A stretch of DNA of 55,307 nt from an uncultured bacterium (GTDB taxonomy: Bacteria > Hydrogenedentota > Hydrogenedentia > Hydrogenedentales > Hydrogenedentaceae): assembly GCA_938014335.1 (NCBI GenBank), contig CALLRP010000050.1:1-55307 (forward strand), given 5' to 3'. Of this stretch, positions 38,058-46,928 are shown in pieces (positions within the stretch are counted from its first letter, which is position 1; the number at the start of each line of letters is the position of its first letter). Made by a program: the position numbers and the translations under genes. The notes under the pieces were generated by a model. The model saw only the letters and a list, made by a program, of their open reading frames with translations, had not been told where the DNA came from and did not search any database.

Positions 38058-39218
38058 TTATGGAGGGGTAATTTTTCCTAAAATGACGGGGTGTGAAGCC
38101 CCGGTTACTTGAGGGATATTTGCGGGTGTCCCACAAATAGTTTCATTTCCAAGTATAGCAAAAGAAAGGGCTTCGCGAGAAGAATTGGGAATACCGTATT
38201 GATCGCTTGTGAAAACAGGAATAGGTGCCAATCCTTTTGCTAACCATTTGTGAATGGTTCGATTTTTTGTGCCACCTCCTCCAATAATAATATGGTCAAT
38301 AGTATATTGAGGTTTTACAAATCGTTCATAAGCATCTATAATAGTTCGCACTACCATGGTAGTAACAGTAGCCACAAGGTCTTCGATGGGGTATTCTTTA
38401 CGACTCGCCAATGCATCTCTTAAATAATTTTCTTCACCGAAATCTTCTCTGTTAACGGTCTTAGGGGGAACTTTAGTAAAGAAGGGGTGGTCTAACAGGT
38501 ATTGAAGAAATTCATCGATAACTTTTCCATGCCTTGCCATGCGTCCATCTCGGTCTATATTCTCTGCACCGCGAGTGAGCAACCGTACTGTTGCATCTAT
38601 TACCATGTTTCCGGGACCTACATCAAAAGCAAATATTTTCTGAAAATCGGGAGCGATTACAGCCATATTTGTTATGCCACCAATATTAATGCAAAGAATA
38701 GTACGATTGGACCTACGGAAAAGTATCCAATCTGCATAGGGCATTAACGGAGCTCCCTGTCCACCTGCTGCCATATCACGAACTCTGAAATCAGAAACTA
38801 CCGGTAATCCTGTTCTTTCTGCTATTACCGCCGATTCTCCAATTTGAAGAATTCCCACTTTTGAAACGGTTGGAGGGGGAAAGTGGACAATAGTATGTCC
38901 ATGAGAGGCGATTAAATCTACTTCAATATTTTGTTCTTTGGCTACTTTCATCATCTCCAATGCGGCACGAGCCAATAATTCACCTAATTGAAAATTTAAC
39001 TGACAAATTTCACGGTCCGTCTTATGTTCCGATAGCAACGCTAAACGAAAATCTTCATCATAAGGAAATGTATTTGAGGCGAGTAATCTCATTGCCATTT
39101 CGGGACCTGAACCTTTCAAACGGACAAGTACTGCATCAATACCATCACAGGAGGCACCTGAGGAAAGTCCAATAATATAACGAGGAATTTTTTGTTGAAG
39201 TGCTTGCAAGTCAAACAT
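38058..39218 (-). CDS. anmK: Anhydro-N-acetylmuramic acid kinase
   Basis: AnmK opens and phosphorylates anhydroMurNAc during peptidoglycan recycling, giving MurNAc-6-phosphate. The 386-residue protein has the ASKHA-fold phosphate loop GLSSGASCDGID (consensus GTMSGTSxDG), ASHGHTIVHFPP, VSDFRVRDMAAGGQGAPL, the NIGGITN segment and FDVGPGNMVID. It reads toward the phospholipase C-like gene and has its own consensus promoter (39260-39288). No murQ is adjacent. Confidence 0.94.
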   Translation of the reverse strand: MFDLQALQQKIPRYIIGLSSGASCDGIDAVLVRLKGSGPEMAMRLLASNTFPYDEDFRLALLSEHKTDREICQLNFQLGELLARAALEMMKVAKEQNIEVDLIASHGHTIVHFPPPTVSKVGILQIGESAVIAERTGLPVVSDFRVRDMAAGGQGAPLMPYADWILFRRSNRTILCINIGGITNMAVIAPDFQKIFAFDVGPGNMVIDATVRLLTRGAENIDRDGRMARHGKVIDEFLQYLLDHPFFTKVPPKTVNREDFGEENYLRDALASRKEYPIEDLVATVTTMVVRTIIDAYERFVKPQYTIDHIIIGGGGTKNRTIHKWLAKGLAPIPVFTSDQYGIPNSSREALSFAILGNETICGTPANIPQVTGASHPVILGKITPP

Positions 39219-39259
39219 AAATTGTTACCTTATGTGTAAATCCTATTTGTTATTCATTT

Positions 39260-39288
39260 ATTATATAATTTGTTGACATCATTGTCAA
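39260..39288 (-). promoter_or_regulatory. Consensus promoter of anmK, overlapping the divergent dprA-like promoter
   Basis: On the minus strand TTGACA (39283-39288), a 17-base spacer and TATAAT (39260-39265) match the sigma-70 consensus at every position. The -10 box ends about 42 bases before the anmK start. Confidence 0.7.
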
Positions 39289-39301
39289 TAATACATATTC
39301 T
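39273..39301 (+). promoter_or_regulatory. Promoter of the dprA-like gene, overlapping the anmK promoter
   Basis: TTGACA (39273-39278), a 17-base spacer and TATTCT (39296-39301) lie 36 bases before the ATG. Its -35 box forms the palindrome TTGACA-TCAT-TGTCAA (39273-39288) with the -35 box of the divergent anmK promoter, so the two promoters occupy the same DNA. Confidence 0.6.
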
Positions 39302-39337
39302 TTAAAAAACATTTTTTATATACTCAATGATTTTCCT

Positions 39338-40360
39338 ATGATATATAGTCATTTTTCATCAAATAAAAATGCAATGCATATTGCTTCATTTTGTGTATCT
39401 ATTCTAATAAAAACAAATCAGTCATGGAAAATTGTTCACCATTTACTTTCATTAGGTGAAGAGATAATAGTTAGTATAATGAAAGGAAGGGGTAACAAAA
39501 CAAAAATAAAACATAAAAATACTTTTTATGTAAATATCCTGGCTGATGAGATATTAAAAATTAGTAACGTAGATATTAAAATAGCGGAGCAATTACTGCT
39601 TGATGTTTTTGCAGAAGGTTGGAATATTGCTTTTTATGGTTCCAAGTTTTACCCTTTTCAATGGCTCAATTTAAAAAATCAAGCACCCCCTCTTTTCTTT
39701 TTCAAAGGAACGCAAAATAAGAATGTAGAGCATAAGATAGGAATTGCAGTAGTAGGGACAACTCATCCTAATGTAAATTGTGTAGAAATAACAAAGGAAT
39801 TGGTTACATTTATTATTCAATCAGGTGGTTATGTCATTTCCGGAGGGGCTCGTGGAGTTGACCAAATCGGACATGATACCGCTATTCGGTGCGGAGGGTA
39901 TACTCAGGTAATTCTTCCCTGTGGAATTTTTCATTATTCAATTTCTTCGGATTGGGAAGAAGCAATAAAACTTAATAAAATGCAAATAATTAGTCCCTGG
40001 CTTCCCTCTGCTAAATGGGCAAGTCAACAGGCAGTTCGGAGAAATCTTTTTATTGCTTCCCTTGCCAAAATGGGCTGTACATTACAACCCTCTCATGAAG
40101 GAGGAAGTCTCCGTGTCGCACGATATTTATTATCTTGCAATTTACCTGTTTTTGTGCATGAGCCAAAACACCATGCAAAAATGTTAGAAAATCATCCGAA
40201 TGTATTACCGTTAATAAGTTCGGATGGGAGATTAAACTATTCCCTTCTGGAATCCGCCATGTTAGAAGCAAAATCTATCAAAGAAAAATCAATGGGAGAT
40301 TTGTTTAATGAGTCTGACAGGTCGGAACCGCTGAACAAGTCAGATGAGTCGGATTTTTAA
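39338..40360 (+). CDS. Divergent DprA/Smf-like (SLOG-fold) protein
   Basis: The 340-residue protein has a Rossmann-like DprA core: VVGTTHPN in place of the usual GSR loop, SGGARGVDQIGHDTAIRCGGYT (the conserved SGxARGID..AH.aAl..GG block), and FIASLAKMGCTLQPSHEGGSLRVARYLLSCNLPVFV. DprA loads RecA on single-stranded DNA during transformation. Here the nucleotide-like loop is altered, the RNR/EA motif region is diverged and the C-terminal winged helix is missing. It may be a standalone SLOG protein with another job. The N-terminal 47 residues are unconserved, and ATG 39479 is a possible later start. The tail (ESD RSE PLN KSD ESD) is encoded by a 9-base repeat. The stop overlaps the adk stop in TTAA. 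Confidence 0.7.
   Translation: MIYSHFSSNKNAMHIASFCVSILIKTNQSWKIVHHLLSLGEEIIVSIMKGRGNKTKIKHKNTFYVNILADEILKISNVDIKIAEQLLLDVFAEGWNIAFYGSKFYPFQWLNLKNQAPPLFFFKGTQNKNVEHKIGIAVVGTTHPNVNCVEITKELVTFIIQSGGYVISGGARGVDQIGHDTAIRCGGYTQVILPCGIFHYSISSDWEEAIKLNKMQIISPWLPSAKWASQQAVRRNLFIASLAKMGCTLQPSHEGGSLRVARYLLSCNLPVFVHEPKHHAKMLENHPNVLPLISSDGRLNYSLLESAMLEAKSIKEKSMGDLFNESDRSEPLNKSDESDF
40310..40354. repeat. Five degenerate 9-base repeat units inside the dprA-like 3' end
   Basis: Units GAGTCTGAC, AGGTCGGAA, CCGCTGAAC, AAGTCAGAT and GAGTCGGAT follow each other without gaps. They resemble the RRGTCNGAC-type 9-base repeats scattered in many environmental genomes. Because the period is nine, the encoded peptide repeats every three residues, which explains the acidic/basic tail. 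Confidence 0.65.
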
Positions 40361-41103
40361 AGACCTAATCTCTGTTTTAATAGTGCCTCTGTCTTATGGA
40401 ATACCTCGTCGGGTGTTCCGTCTGCGGTGATGGTCAATAGTAGTCCTTCCTTTTCATAGTAATCTGCTAAAGGGGCTGTGCTTTCTTCATAAGTCTTTAA
40501 TCGCACACGGATAGCATCGGGTTGGTCATCTTCACGCTGGAATAATTCACCACCACATTTGTCACAAACACCTTCAACTTTAGGCGGATTGAAAATGATA
40601 TGGGCTGTACCTTTGCATTGTTTACAGGTACGACGACCACTTAACCGTTTTACAACTTCTTCGGTATCGAGGACATAATTTAATACTGCATCCAACTTAA
40701 TATTTAGGTCTACCAATATTTCCTTCAATGCCTCTGCCTGATGAACAGTGCGAGGGAAACCATCGAGTAAGAACCCATATCCGCTACTTAAACAATTCTT
40801 TCGTTCACGGACAAGATTAATTACAGTATCGTCTGATACAAGTTTTCCTGCTTTCATGGCAACCATGGCTTCACGCATAGCCGGACTTAACGATTCTTCG
40901 GGTGTATTTTTTGCCGCACGGAAGACATCCCCCGTGGATAGTTGGACTGCACCGTATTTTTTACTTAAATATTCAGCTTGTGTGCCTTTGCCAATTCCGG
41001 GAGCCCCTAAGAGGACTATGTGTAAGGGCCGTGCCGGTTTGGAAAGGTCACTTTTGCAATCTGTTCCATAAAGCCATGCATTCATTACACCTTCATTTGC
41101 CAT
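40357..41103 (-). CDS. adk: Adenylate kinase with N-terminal extension
   Basis: This enzyme interconverts ATP, AMP and ADP. The 248-residue protein has the P-loop GAPGIGKGTQ, the AMP site LSTGDVFRAA, LLDGFPRTVHQAEAL, and a long lid with a Cys4 zinc site (CKQC...CDKCG). The start at 41103 is well supported (GGAGGG seven bases upstream), so the 26 residues before the core beta-strand (MANEGVMNAWLYGTD...) are real and unusual. The lid lacks the His/Ser/Thr set of the non-zinc type. It converges with the dprA-like gene with both stops sharing TTAA. Confidence 0.96.
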   Translation of the reverse strand: MANEGVMNAWLYGTDCKSDLSKPARPLHIVLLGAPGIGKGTQAEYLSKKYGAVQLSTGDVFRAAKNTPEESLSPAMREAMVAMKAGKLVSDDTVINLVRERKNCLSSGYGFLLDGFPRTVHQAEALKEILVDLNIKLDAVLNYVLDTEEVVKRLSGRRTCKQCKGTAHIIFNPPKVEGVCDKCGGELFQREDDQPDAIRVRLKTYEESTAPLADYYEKEGLLLTITADGTPDEVFHKTEALLKQRLGL

Positions 41104-41209
41104 AGAGATACCCTCCTGACTATGTTTTATGTTTTAATTATCGTTAATTAAACAGAATGTATAGTAGTATAACAAAAAAGAAACTTCCTTTCATTTTTAA
41201 AGTCTTTAT

Positions 41210-41238
41210 TTGAAAGTGGAAATCTATCTCAATATACT
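41210..41238 (+). promoter_or_regulatory. Sigma-70-type promoter of the GH2 gene
   Basis: TTGAAA (41210-41215), a 17-base spacer and TATACT (41233-41238) lie 36 bases before the GH2 ATG, with an AAGGAGCG ribosome binding site between. Confidence 0.55.
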
Positions 41239-41274
41239 CATAAAAAGAAAACCGTAAATTTAAGGAGCGACAAG

Positions 41275-43935
41275 ATGAAAAAAAACAACATTCTGTTTAA
41301 TACCACAATTTTTTGTTGGATTTTAATACCAATATATGTTTCTGCAGACATTTTGCCATTAGAACAGGATTGGCAAATACAATCCTCTAAAGAAATAAAT
41401 GTAGAAGGGAATGTATTGTCCACAATGGGTTGTACAATAGATAACGGGTATAAAACTACGGTGCCAATTACTGTATTAGCGGTACTGGAAGAAAGTGGAG
41501 TTTATCCGAATTTATATTATGGAACAAACTTGAAGAAGGTTCCGGGGTATCAGGATGACCTCTGGCTGATTATGCCAAAAGATAGTCCGTTTCGCGACCC
41601 ATGGTGGTATCGAACTGAATTTAGTGTTCCATCAGAATGGAAGGGGACAGAATGCACATTACATTTTGAGGGAATCAATTACGAAGCAGACATCTGGTTA
41701 AATGGGAAGAAGATAGCGGACCGTCAGGAAGTTCGTGGAATGTTTCGGAGATTCGAATTCCTTGTTTCATCTTACTTGAAATATGGGGAAAAAAATGCGT
41801 TAGCGGTAAAGATTTATCCGCCGGGACTTTTGCCTAAAAAAGATTATAATACCAAACAAATTGAAGCCACTACGGGTTGGGATGACCACAATCCACAACC
41901 GCCTGACCTCAATATGGGAATTTGGCAACCTGTATACATTAAGTCTCAGGGACCCGTTGCTTTGAGGCATCCTTATGTAGAAACACAGTTAAGTTTGCCT
42001 TCATTCGAGAGTGCAGATTTGACTGTATCCGCATGGGTAGCGAATTTGACAGGACAAGAAATTGAAACTACAGTAAAAGGGGCTATTGAGGACATTGTTT
42101 TTGAGCAGAATGTGAAATTAAATCCGAATGAGAAGAAGGAAGTTATTTTTAAGCCTGAAGAATATCCTATTCTGCATATTGAATCACCCCGTGTTTGGTG
42201 GCCGGCACCGTTAGGGGAACAAAATTTATATACGCTATCTATTGAAGTGCTGGTTCAAGGCAAAATATCTGACACTGCTCAAACACGATTTGGTATCCGT
42301 GATGTTCGAACAGAATTGAATGAGGAAGATTGGAGGGTCTATTACATCAATGGAGAAAAGATACTCATTCGTGGCGGTGCCTGGATGACATCCGATATGC
42401 TATTGCGTTTGAGTAAAACCCGTTATGAAGCATTGGTCCGATTTGCAAGAGAAGCGGGGTTGAATATGCTCCGCTCTGAAGGATTTTCTATTCGTGAAAC
42501 TGATATGTTTTATGACCTATGTGATGAATATGGGGTCATGGTTACGCAACAAATTTTTGGAAGAACCATATTAGAGGAGGATTTGGCAATTCAATGTATC
42601 GAAGACATGATGTTGCGCATTCGTAATCATCCCAGTTTAGTGCATTTTTTAGGGCATGATGAGACTTTTCCCTCGGAAAAGTTAGATAAGGCGTATCAAG
42701 AGTTAATTGCAAAACATCGTGTTCGGAGAACTTATCAACCTCACTCCGGAACTTTTGTAACCACAACACGACGTTCCACAGGGGGAACACGAACAGGAAC
42801 GCGTGAACTATGGACATATGCGGGTCCTTCTCATTATTATTTGCGAACGCATGACGGGGCATGGGGATTCGCACAGTCCGGTGGTATCGGTGGGATTATT
42901 GCATGTCCAACCAGTTTGCGAGAGATGTTACCCGAAGACCAGCTCTGGCCTGCTTTGGATACTGAGGCTTGGTCTTTCCATACCGTTACTCAGGGTGGAA
43001 GTTATTTCTACGCTCTGCGTGATGCGATGAATGATTGTTACGGTCCTGCAAATGACCTTGATGATTTTTCAAGAAAAGTTGAGGCAATGAATTTTAATAG
43101 TGCAAGGGGTATGTTTGAAGCGTATGCTCGCAACAAATACAAAGCGACAGGAATTACTACATGGAAATATGATACGGCCTGGCCTGCGGCACTCACCTGG
43201 CAATATGTGGACTGGTATCTTCGGCCTACCTCTGCATACTATGGGGCAAAGAAAGCATGTGAACCTGTTCATGTGCAATTTGCTTATGATGATGAATGTG
43301 TTTGGGTGGTAAACAGTTATAGAAAACACTTATCCAATCTGCGTGTGTCCGCAGAAGCATTTTACCTAAACGGAGATGTTTTCTGGTCAAAAACAGGAGA
43401 AAATATTGAGGTTGAAGAAGACGGTAAAACAAAAGCGTTTGAGGTAGATATCCCTGTGGAACAGCGGAAACCTATGTTTTTTCTCCGACTTCAGTTATCA
43501 GATGAAACAAATCAAATTGTTTCCACCAATACCTACTGGATTTCGGCAAAACCTGACATCCCTGGAGAAAGCGGGCATAATTTAAAGGGAATCTTTTACA
43601 CGAGACCTAAATCAAAAGCAGACTTTACAAAACTTAATGAATTAGGGAAAACAGAAGTTTCTATGGAAGGGAAAGAAATTACAAAAACAGATAAAGAACG
43701 AGTATTTGATGTGGTAATAAAAAACATGAGTAATAGTGTTGCATTCATGTTAATTCCAGAATTGTATGCTCCTGATAAACCGGGATATGAACTACCGCGA
43801 GTTTACTGGTCCGAGGGGGGGATTATTTTGCGTCCTAACGAAGAGATGAAAATACAGACGAAAGTTCCTCTGGATGTCTTGTCAGAAAATATCACTCCAT
43901 TATTTGGTGTCCGTGGTTGGAATGTTAAAAAGTAA
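41275..43935 (+). CDS. GH2-family glycoside hydrolase, exo-beta-glucosaminidase (CsxA)-like
   Basis: The 886-residue secreted protein has a short signal peptide and the GH2 layout: sugar-binding domain (WLNGKKIADRQEVRGMFRRFEF), immunoglobulin-like domain (GWDDHNPQPPDLNMGIWQPV), and TIM barrel (RGGAWMTSDMLL...NMLRSEGFSI). The acid/base region NHPSLVHFLGHDETFPSEKL (Asp462/Glu463) matches the GSD motif of CsxA-type enzymes. In the barrel segment that normally reads FNSETG, this protein reads FAQSGG (532-537), so the expected nucleophile Glu is Ser535; the flanking residues align well, including ML...LWP. A beta-rich C-terminus follows. The likely target is a GlcN/GlcNAc- or mannose-type beta-linked polymer, but activity is doubtful if no other Glu replaces the nucleophile. 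Confidence 0.85.
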   Translation: MKKNNILFNTTIFCWILIPIYVSADILPLEQDWQIQSSKEINVEGNVLSTMGCTIDNGYKTTVPITVLAVLEESGVYPNLYYGTNLKKVPGYQDDLWLIMPKDSPFRDPWWYRTEFSVPSEWKGTECTLHFEGINYEADIWLNGKKIADRQEVRGMFRRFEFLVSSYLKYGEKNALAVKIYPPGLLPKKDYNTKQIEATTGWDDHNPQPPDLNMGIWQPVYIKSQGPVALRHPYVETQLSLPSFESADLTVSAWVANLTGQEIETTVKGAIEDIVFEQNVKLNPNEKKEVIFKPEEYPILHIESPRVWWPAPLGEQNLYTLSIEVLVQGKISDTAQTRFGIRDVRTELNEEDWRVYYINGEKILIRGGAWMTSDMLLRLSKTRYEALVRFAREAGLNMLRSEGFSIRETDMFYDLCDEYGVMVTQQIFGRTILEEDLAIQCIEDMMLRIRNHPSLVHFLGHDETFPSEKLDKAYQELIAKHRVRRTYQPHSGTFVTTTRRSTGGTRTGTRELWTYAGPSHYYLRTHDGAWGFAQSGGIGGIIACPTSLREMLPEDQLWPALDTEAWSFHTVTQGGSYFYALRDAMNDCYGPANDLDDFSRKVEAMNFNSARGMFEAYARNKYKATGITTWKYDTAWPAALTWQYVDWYLRPTSAYYGAKKACEPVHVQFAYDDECVWVVNSYRKHLSNLRVSAEAFYLNGDVFWSKTGENIEVEEDGKTKAFEVDIPVEQRKPMFFLRLQLSDETNQIVSTNTYWISAKPDIPGESGHNLKGIFYTRPKSKADFTKLNELGKTEVSMEGKEITKTDKERVFDVVIKNMSNSVAFMLIPELYAPDKPGYELPRVYWSEGGIILRPNEEMKIQTKVPLDVLSENITPLFGVRGWNVKK

Positions 43936-44020
43936 GAGTATTACGATTTTTACTTAGTAAAGAGTTGTAATTCTCCCTTCTCTTTTTTGTTTCGTTTTTA
44001 TTATAATTACCCACAGTTCT

Positions 44021-44056
44021 CATTATTAAACGATTTGGACATATCGTTTAATAATG
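44021..44056. repeat. Perfect 14-bp palindrome upstream of the Fic pseudogene
   Basis: CATTATTAAACGAT (44021-44034) and ATCGTTTAATAATG (44043-44056) are exact inverted copies around an eight-base spacer. It lies between the GH2 stop and the Fic remnant. It could be an operator for a DNA-binding protein or a transcription-end structure. No copy of the whole element was seen elsewhere in the window. Confidence 0.7.
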
Positions 44057-44090
44057 ATTTCTCTAATTAAACAAAGTTAAATAAGGAATT

Positions 44091-45260
44091 ATGTTTTGTA
44101 AAGAGGTGCCACAGGCCAATATATAACAAAAATAATTGGTGGGGAGAAAATCAGAACATTTATCCCTAATCCATTACCCCCTCAACCACCTATTGATTTA
44201 ACTTCTAAAAGGGGACAGTTATTAGAGCAGGCAATACTCGCTTTAGGTCGGCTTGATAGTATTAGTCTTTTATTACCCGAATCTAACATTTTTTTGTATT
44301 CTTATATTCGGCGAAAGCAGTTTTATCTTCACAAATAGAGGGGACACAATCTTCCTTTTCTGATCTTCTTTTATTTGAAATAAATGAATATCCGGGCTCT
44401 CCTATCAATGATGTAATAGAAGTTTCTCATTATGTTTCCGCTTTAGACCATGGATTGAAAAGGCTAAAGGGATAATTTCCCTTTTTCAAATCGGCTTATT
44501 CGAGAAATACATGAGATATTATTATCAAAAGGAAGCGGAAGTGCTCAATTGACGGGAGAATTCAGGACAACTCAAAATTGGATAGGCGGAACTCGGCCTG
44601 GAAATGCTTATTTTATGCCTTCTCCTCCGGAATATGTCCCAGAATGCATGTCTCTTTTAGAAAAGTTTATCCATGATAAAACAACTCCTTACCCATCTGT
44701 AATCAAAGCTGGTTTAGTCCATGTCCAATTTGAAACGATACATCCCTTTTTAGATGGAAACGGCCGAATCGGAAGACTCCTTATACCATTTATTTTGCAT
44801 CATGAAGGCATTTTACAAAAACCACTTCTTTACCTCAGTTTATATTTTAAGCAACACAGAAAAGAGTATTATGGACTTCTTGATATAGTTCGAGAAAAAG
44901 GGGATTGGGAAAAATGGATAGATTTTTTTCTTACAGGTATTATAGAAACATCTAATAATGCAGTGGAAACGGCCCAGCAGTTACTAAAACTTTTCAAGGA
45001 AGATACAGGGAAGATTCAAACTTTAAATCGTAAAGCCAATACTGCGATACGAATCTTCTCTATATTTTGTGAACGCCCCCTTCTTTCTATAAAAGAAATA
45101 CATTCAAAGGACCAGATTAAGTATCCCCGCAGTGGAAAAAGGAATTGACTCCCTTATACAATTAGGGATAATTGTCGAAATTACAGGAAAAAAACGAAAC
45201 CGTATCTTTGTATATAAAAAATATCTTGATATTCTCAATAAGGGAACCGAACCTTTATAG
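44091..45260 (+). pseudogene. Fic-domain protein pseudogene (four frameshifts)
   Basis: The remnant aligns to a full-length Fic/DOC AMP-transferase of the type with a Fic N-terminal domain and a winged-helix C-terminus. Reading frame changes are needed near 44100, 44305-44315, 44460-44490 and 45100-45120. Segment A (44102-44338) encodes IPNPLPPQPPIDLT and ALGRLDS, segment B (44311-44475) encodes SSQIEGTQSSFSDLL (class II inhibitory motif at 44326-44343), and segment C (from about 44492) encodes TGEFRTTQNWIGG and the catalytic HPFLDGNGRIGR (44741-44776). Segment D (45120-45260) encodes IIVEITGKKRNRIFVYKKYLDIL. The original was probably a self-inhibited Fic enzyme acting on a host target. The FIC motif survives but the protein cannot be made whole. 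Confidence 0.9.
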
Positions 45261-45386
45261 TTAAAATTGCGGGGATATTGGGTTTAAGAGAAATGTTGAG
45301 GGGGATGTTTTAGAATTAAAAAGAATAAAAGATCTTTACTTATTTATGATAAATTACTACTTTATTAAAATAATGATAACTCTTCT

Positions 45387-46928
45387 TTATTTCTTTTGTT
45401 CAAACATTTTATATAGATAATAAAAAAATATATCTTCAATTGTTCTTATATTATATTTTCTGAGGAGAGTTTTTATACTAACAAAATCTTTTTCATTATT
45501 TTTGGGATAAAATGATATGAAAAATAAAGTGCGATTTTTGATATAAATTTTTGATATGTTTAAGCGAAGATATTCATAAATTATAAAATATCCTTCTATA
45601 CTGTAAGAAAAGAAAGGTAAGTAATAAAGTTTTTTTAGTAAATTTTCTATTTTTTCTTTTGTTTCTTCAAATGCAAAGTTATTCTCACTTTTATATTTTA
45701 TTCTTGTAGCTGGAAAACCTTCTATTTTTATCAATTCATTTTCAGAAATAACCAGGGCACATTGTTCTACATTATTAAAGTTCTCTCTAATCCTAACTGA
45801 CTTTATAAATTTGTCCCAAATTGTATCTGAGAGTTTAGGTTTATAAAAGGAATAGTTGTGTTTGATATATCTTGTTTTTAAAAAATCATTTTTACTTTTT
45901 ATTATTTTGTTGTATATATTTTCATCAATTTGGGCATATATTTCTATCTTTTCGGAAATCATCACGGGGTCGTTGTTAAGAATAGGACTTCTATCCTCAT
46001 ATCTATGGGCGAGAGAATGAATATACCTCACACCTTTAAAAAAACATGTTTCAATTCCATCCTCTGAATTAAGTTTTATCTTTTCTGCTTCACTTATAAA
46101 ACAGGGGTAATATTTTCCATCTACATCAAGTGCAATGGGTCTAAAATGTAGGCAATTCTTACAGCCTACTTTACATGTACATTTTACTAATTCAACATTT
46201 TGTTCTATTTGTTTATCAATATATTTATATATTATCTTCCTCTCACTTTCACTTATCTTTTTCATTTGTTTTTGGAGGAGAAATGAAATACTTTTCAACT
46301 CATAATAATTTTCAAATAAATCTTGATGTTCATCTGTTATAAGCAGCTCTATAAATTTTATTGACGAAGCCCCCAGTTTATAACTTTCCTGAATCGCTTT
46401 TTTTATTTGTTCTTTCTTATTATTTATATCTTTAAGTATCACATAGTTAATTTTGAACGGAATATTATGCTTTCGTATTTTTTTAATGTTGTTATAAATA
46501 TCATTAAGCGTAAATCTTTTTTGAGAAGTAATTTTTAAATATGTGTCGGAGTCAAATGAGTGGATAGATAGATTAAACTTAAAATTATCTATATCGTGAA
46601 GGTAGGATAGAAGGTCATCATCAATTTTAGAACCATTCGTTACAACTGTAATAGGAATATCTGATTTACAATCCCCTCTTATGAAATGGATAAGATTTTT
46701 TGTTTTTTCAATACTTTGGCTATGGAGTAAAGGTTCCCCTCCAGTAAAGGTAATATCCTCTCCCCCAGATTGAATAAATAGTTTGATTGTGTCATAAACT
46801 ATATCATTAAGAGATGTGATATTTTCATTTTTGCTAATTCCATCGTTGTGACAAAAAATACATCGATAGTTACACAGTTGAGTTATTGTAATTCTTAATT
46901 CTTTTGAAAGGAATTTCTCTATTAGCAT
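45387..46928 (-). CDS. Radical SAM protein with CYTH-like C-terminal domain
   Basis: I start it at ATG 46928 (513 residues); a longer frame from TTG 46991 adds 21 residues without a ribosome binding site, and the residue numbers below are in that longer frame. The radical SAM core has CNYRCIFC (Cys40, 44, 47), the SAM site TFTGGEPLL and VVTNGSKI. A second Cys group CTCKVGCKNC...YPC (271-280 and 297) resembles MoaA/SPASM-type auxiliary clusters. Residues about 343-500 (SEKIEIYAQID, SVRIRENF, CALVISEN, ATRIKYKSEN, FAFEETKEKIENLLKKL) follow the strand order of the CYTH fold, though the classic EXEXK is incomplete. Codon use is far more A+T-rich than its neighbours, suggesting transfer. The substrate is unknown. 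Confidence 0.75.
   Translation of the reverse strand: MLIEKFLSKELRITITQLCNYRCIFCHNDGISKNENITSLNDIVYDTIKLFIQSGGEDITFTGGEPLLHSQSIEKTKNLIHFIRGDCKSDIPITVVTNGSKIDDDLLSYLHDIDNFKFNLSIHSFDSDTYLKITSQKRFTLNDIYNNIKKIRKHNIPFKINYVILKDINNKKEQIKKAIQESYKLGASSIKFIELLITDEHQDLFENYYELKSISFLLQKQMKKISESERKIIYKYIDKQIEQNVELVKCTCKVGCKNCLHFRPIALDVDGKYYPCFISEAEKIKLNSEDGIETCFFKGVRYIHSLAHRYEDRSPILNNDPVMISEKIEIYAQIDENIYNKIIKSKNDFLKTRYIKHNYSFYKPKLSDTIWDKFIKSVRIRENFNNVEQCALVISENELIKIEGFPATRIKYKSENNFAFEETKEKIENLLKKLYYLPFFSYSIEGYFIIYEYLRLNISKIYIKNRTLFFISFYPKNNEKDFVSIKTLLRKYNIRTIEDIFFYYLYKMFEQKK

Noticed and set aside
40310..40354. CRISPR or other spacer-type array
   Set aside because: Units are nine bases, directly adjacent and inside a coding sequence; there are no spacers.
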